This document shows positions 4,857-5,968 of a DNA stretch of 5,968 nucleotides, piece by piece. The stretch comes from Desulfobacteraceae bacterium (GTDB lineage Bacteria; Desulfobacterota; Desulfobacteria; Desulfobacterales; JAABRJ01), in NCBI GenBank assembly GCA_011390985.1, contig JAABRJ010000112.1, forward strand, positions 1-5,968, written 5' to 3'. The stretch's first letter is position 1, and the number at the start of each line of letters is the position of its first letter. The notes beneath the pieces were generated by a model, which worked only from the letters and a program-made list of their open reading frames with translations, had not been told where the DNA came from and did not search any database. A program made the translations under genes and the position numbers.

Positions 4857-5968
4857 TTACCCCTTTTCCTTTTCCTTGAGGGCCGCCTCGATAACCTTTT
4901 CCGCCAGCTGGGCGGGCATCTCATCGTAGTGCGAGAATTCCATGGTATACAGGCCCCGCCCGCCGGTCATGGAATTCAGGTCGGGGGCGTAAGTTAGAAA
5001 CTCCGCCATGGGAACCTGCGCCTTGATGACCTGGTATTTGCCCTCACTGTCCATTCCCAGCACCCGACCGCGCCGTCCATTGAGATCCCCCATGATATCC
5101 CCCATGAACTCGTCGGGCGTCGTGATGGTGACGCTCATGATGGGCTCCAGCAGAACGGGCTTGGCATCCTCGGCGGCTTTCTTGAAGGCCAACGAACCGG
5201 CGATCTTGAAGGCCATTTCCGAGGAGTCCACCGCGTGGAAGGACCCGTCGTCCAAGGTCACCTTGAAATCAACACACGGAAAACCCGCCAGAACCCCTCT
5301 GCGGGCGGACTCCTGGACACCTTTTTCAACCGCGGGGATGTAGGTTTTGGGAATCGCTCCGCCGACAATGGCGTCCACGAACTGCAACCCTTCGCCCCGG
5401 GGCAGGGGTTCCATCTGGATCCAGCAGTCCCCGAACTGGCCGTGGCCGCCGGTCTGCTTTTTATGCCGGCCCTGAACCCGCACCTTTTTCTTGATGGTTT
5501 CGCGGTATGGTATCTTGGGGGTGTTGAGGTGTACCTCTACGTTGTACTTGCGTTTCAATTTTTCGATGGTGGCTTCGATGTGCACCTGCCCCATACCGGA
5601 GAGAAGGATCTCGCTGGTCTCGGCATTGCGGTCGACCTTGAGGCCTGGGTCTTCCTCGAGCAGCTTGGTCAGCGAGCTGAAAATTTTGTCTTCATCCCCC
5701 TTGGATTTGGGCACCAGCGCAAAGGAAATCAGGGTGGGCATCGATTTGACGCATTCAAACCGGATCTTGGCACTTTCGTCGCAAAGGGTGTCGCCGGTGG
5801 TGGTTTCCTTGAGTTTGGCAAAGGCCACGATGGTGCCGGGGCCTGCCTCGCTGACGGGTTTCTGTTCTTTGCCGGCGATGGTCAGCAGCTGGTTGTAGCG
5901 TTCACGGCACTCCTTGGTGGCGTTGTAAAGGTTCCCGTCGCCTGAGAGCCTGCCGGAAACCACCCGAA
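4857..5968 (-). CDS. fusA: elongation factor G-like protein (EF-G2 type), 5' end outside window
   Basis: The C-terminal 369 residues of a translational GTPase of the EF-G family (full length about 680-700), which moves tRNA and mRNA through the ribosome. The GTPase domain lies outside the window. Visible parts, counted from the edge: rest of domain II (RVVSGRL, GTIVAFAKL, GDTL); domain III (about 70-155, with LLSGMGQVHIEATIEKL); domain IV (about 156-270, with GRHKKQTGGHGQFGD and the tip GSFHAVDSSEMAF); domain V (about 271-360, with MGDIMGDLNGRRGRVLGM). The motif GRHKKQ-GGHGQFGD is typical of EF-G2 or 'EF-G-like' proteins rather than canonical FusA (GGRGQYGH). The position beside a nuclease gene and a terminator, without rpsG or tuf downstream, also suggests a second copy. 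The symbol is therefore that of the family. The tip histidine of domain IV, important for translocation, is present. Confidence 0.93.
   Translation of the reverse strand, partial: RVVSGRLSGDGNLYNATKECRERYNQLLTIAGKEQKPVSEAGPGTIVAFAKLKETTTGDTLCDESAKIRFECVKSMPTLISFALVPKSKGDEDKIFSSLTKLLEEDPGLKVDRNAETSEILLSGMGQVHIEATIEKLKRKYNVEVHLNTPKIPYRETIKKKVRVQGRHKKQTGGHGQFGDCWIQMEPLPRGEGLQFVDAIVGGAIPKTYIPAVEKGVQESARRGVLAGFPCVDFKVTLDDGSFHAVDSSEMAFKIAGSLAFKKAAEDAKPVLLEPIMSVTITTPDEFMGDIMGDLNGRRGRVLGMDSEGKYQVIKAQVPMAEFLTYAPDLNSMTGGRGLYTMEFSHYDEMPAQLAEKVIEAALKEKEKG

Noticed and set aside
5235..5945. 236-codon plus-strand frame opposite EF-G
   Set aside because: It is a mirror frame of a highly conserved EF-G sequence, with no ribosome site or recognisable domain.

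Overview
The window is GC-rich bacterial DNA with short intergenic gaps. Protein content suggests a deltaproteobacterium (Desulfobacterota, perhaps a Desulfosarcina/Desulfobacteraceae-type sulfate reducer). The clues are an EF-G2-type elongation factor outside a str operon, a cytidylate-kinase-like protein next to a spore-photoproduct-lyase-like radical SAM protein, and a tiny Cys-rich protein behind a GNAT acetyltransferase. The taxon is inferred from family resemblance, not from a marker gene.

Layout. (1) 1-977, minus strand: 3'-truncated AI-2E family (PerM/YhhT-like) membrane transporter. (2) 978-1264: non-coding gap with a 10-bp inverted repeat and a few weak hairpins. (3) 1265-1995, minus strand: two-gene unit of a GNAT acetyltransferase followed 17 nt later by a 72-residue protein with nine cysteines. 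(4) 1996-2370: divergent control region. It holds a strong sigma70-type promoter pointing right, a 12-bp palindrome upstream of it, a 10-bp inverted repeat on the GNAT side, and a leader of about 158 nt with an exact 9-nt anti-Shine-Dalgarno element. (5) 2371-4757, plus strand: a tight three-gene operon of cytidylate-kinase-like protein, SPL-like radical SAM protein (TTG start, 10-nt gap) and an exported thermonuclease with a C-terminal Ada-like metal-binding domain (20-nt overlap). (6) 4785-4833: an 18-bp perfect hairpin acting as a shared terminator. (7) 4857-5968, minus strand: 5'-truncated EF-G-like translation factor.

How they may work together. The plus-strand operon joins a probable nucleotide kinase, a radical enzyme of a DNA-photolesion repair family and a secreted nuclease. 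A nucleic-acid damage or nucleotide-salvage theme is possible, but no pathway can be read from sequence alone. The most interesting signals are the switch-like leader of this operon, the absence of a cysteine at the expected hydrogen-donor position of the SPL-like enzyme, and the GNAT/Cys-rich pair. There are no tRNA or rRNA genes, insertion sequences or CRISPR arrays.
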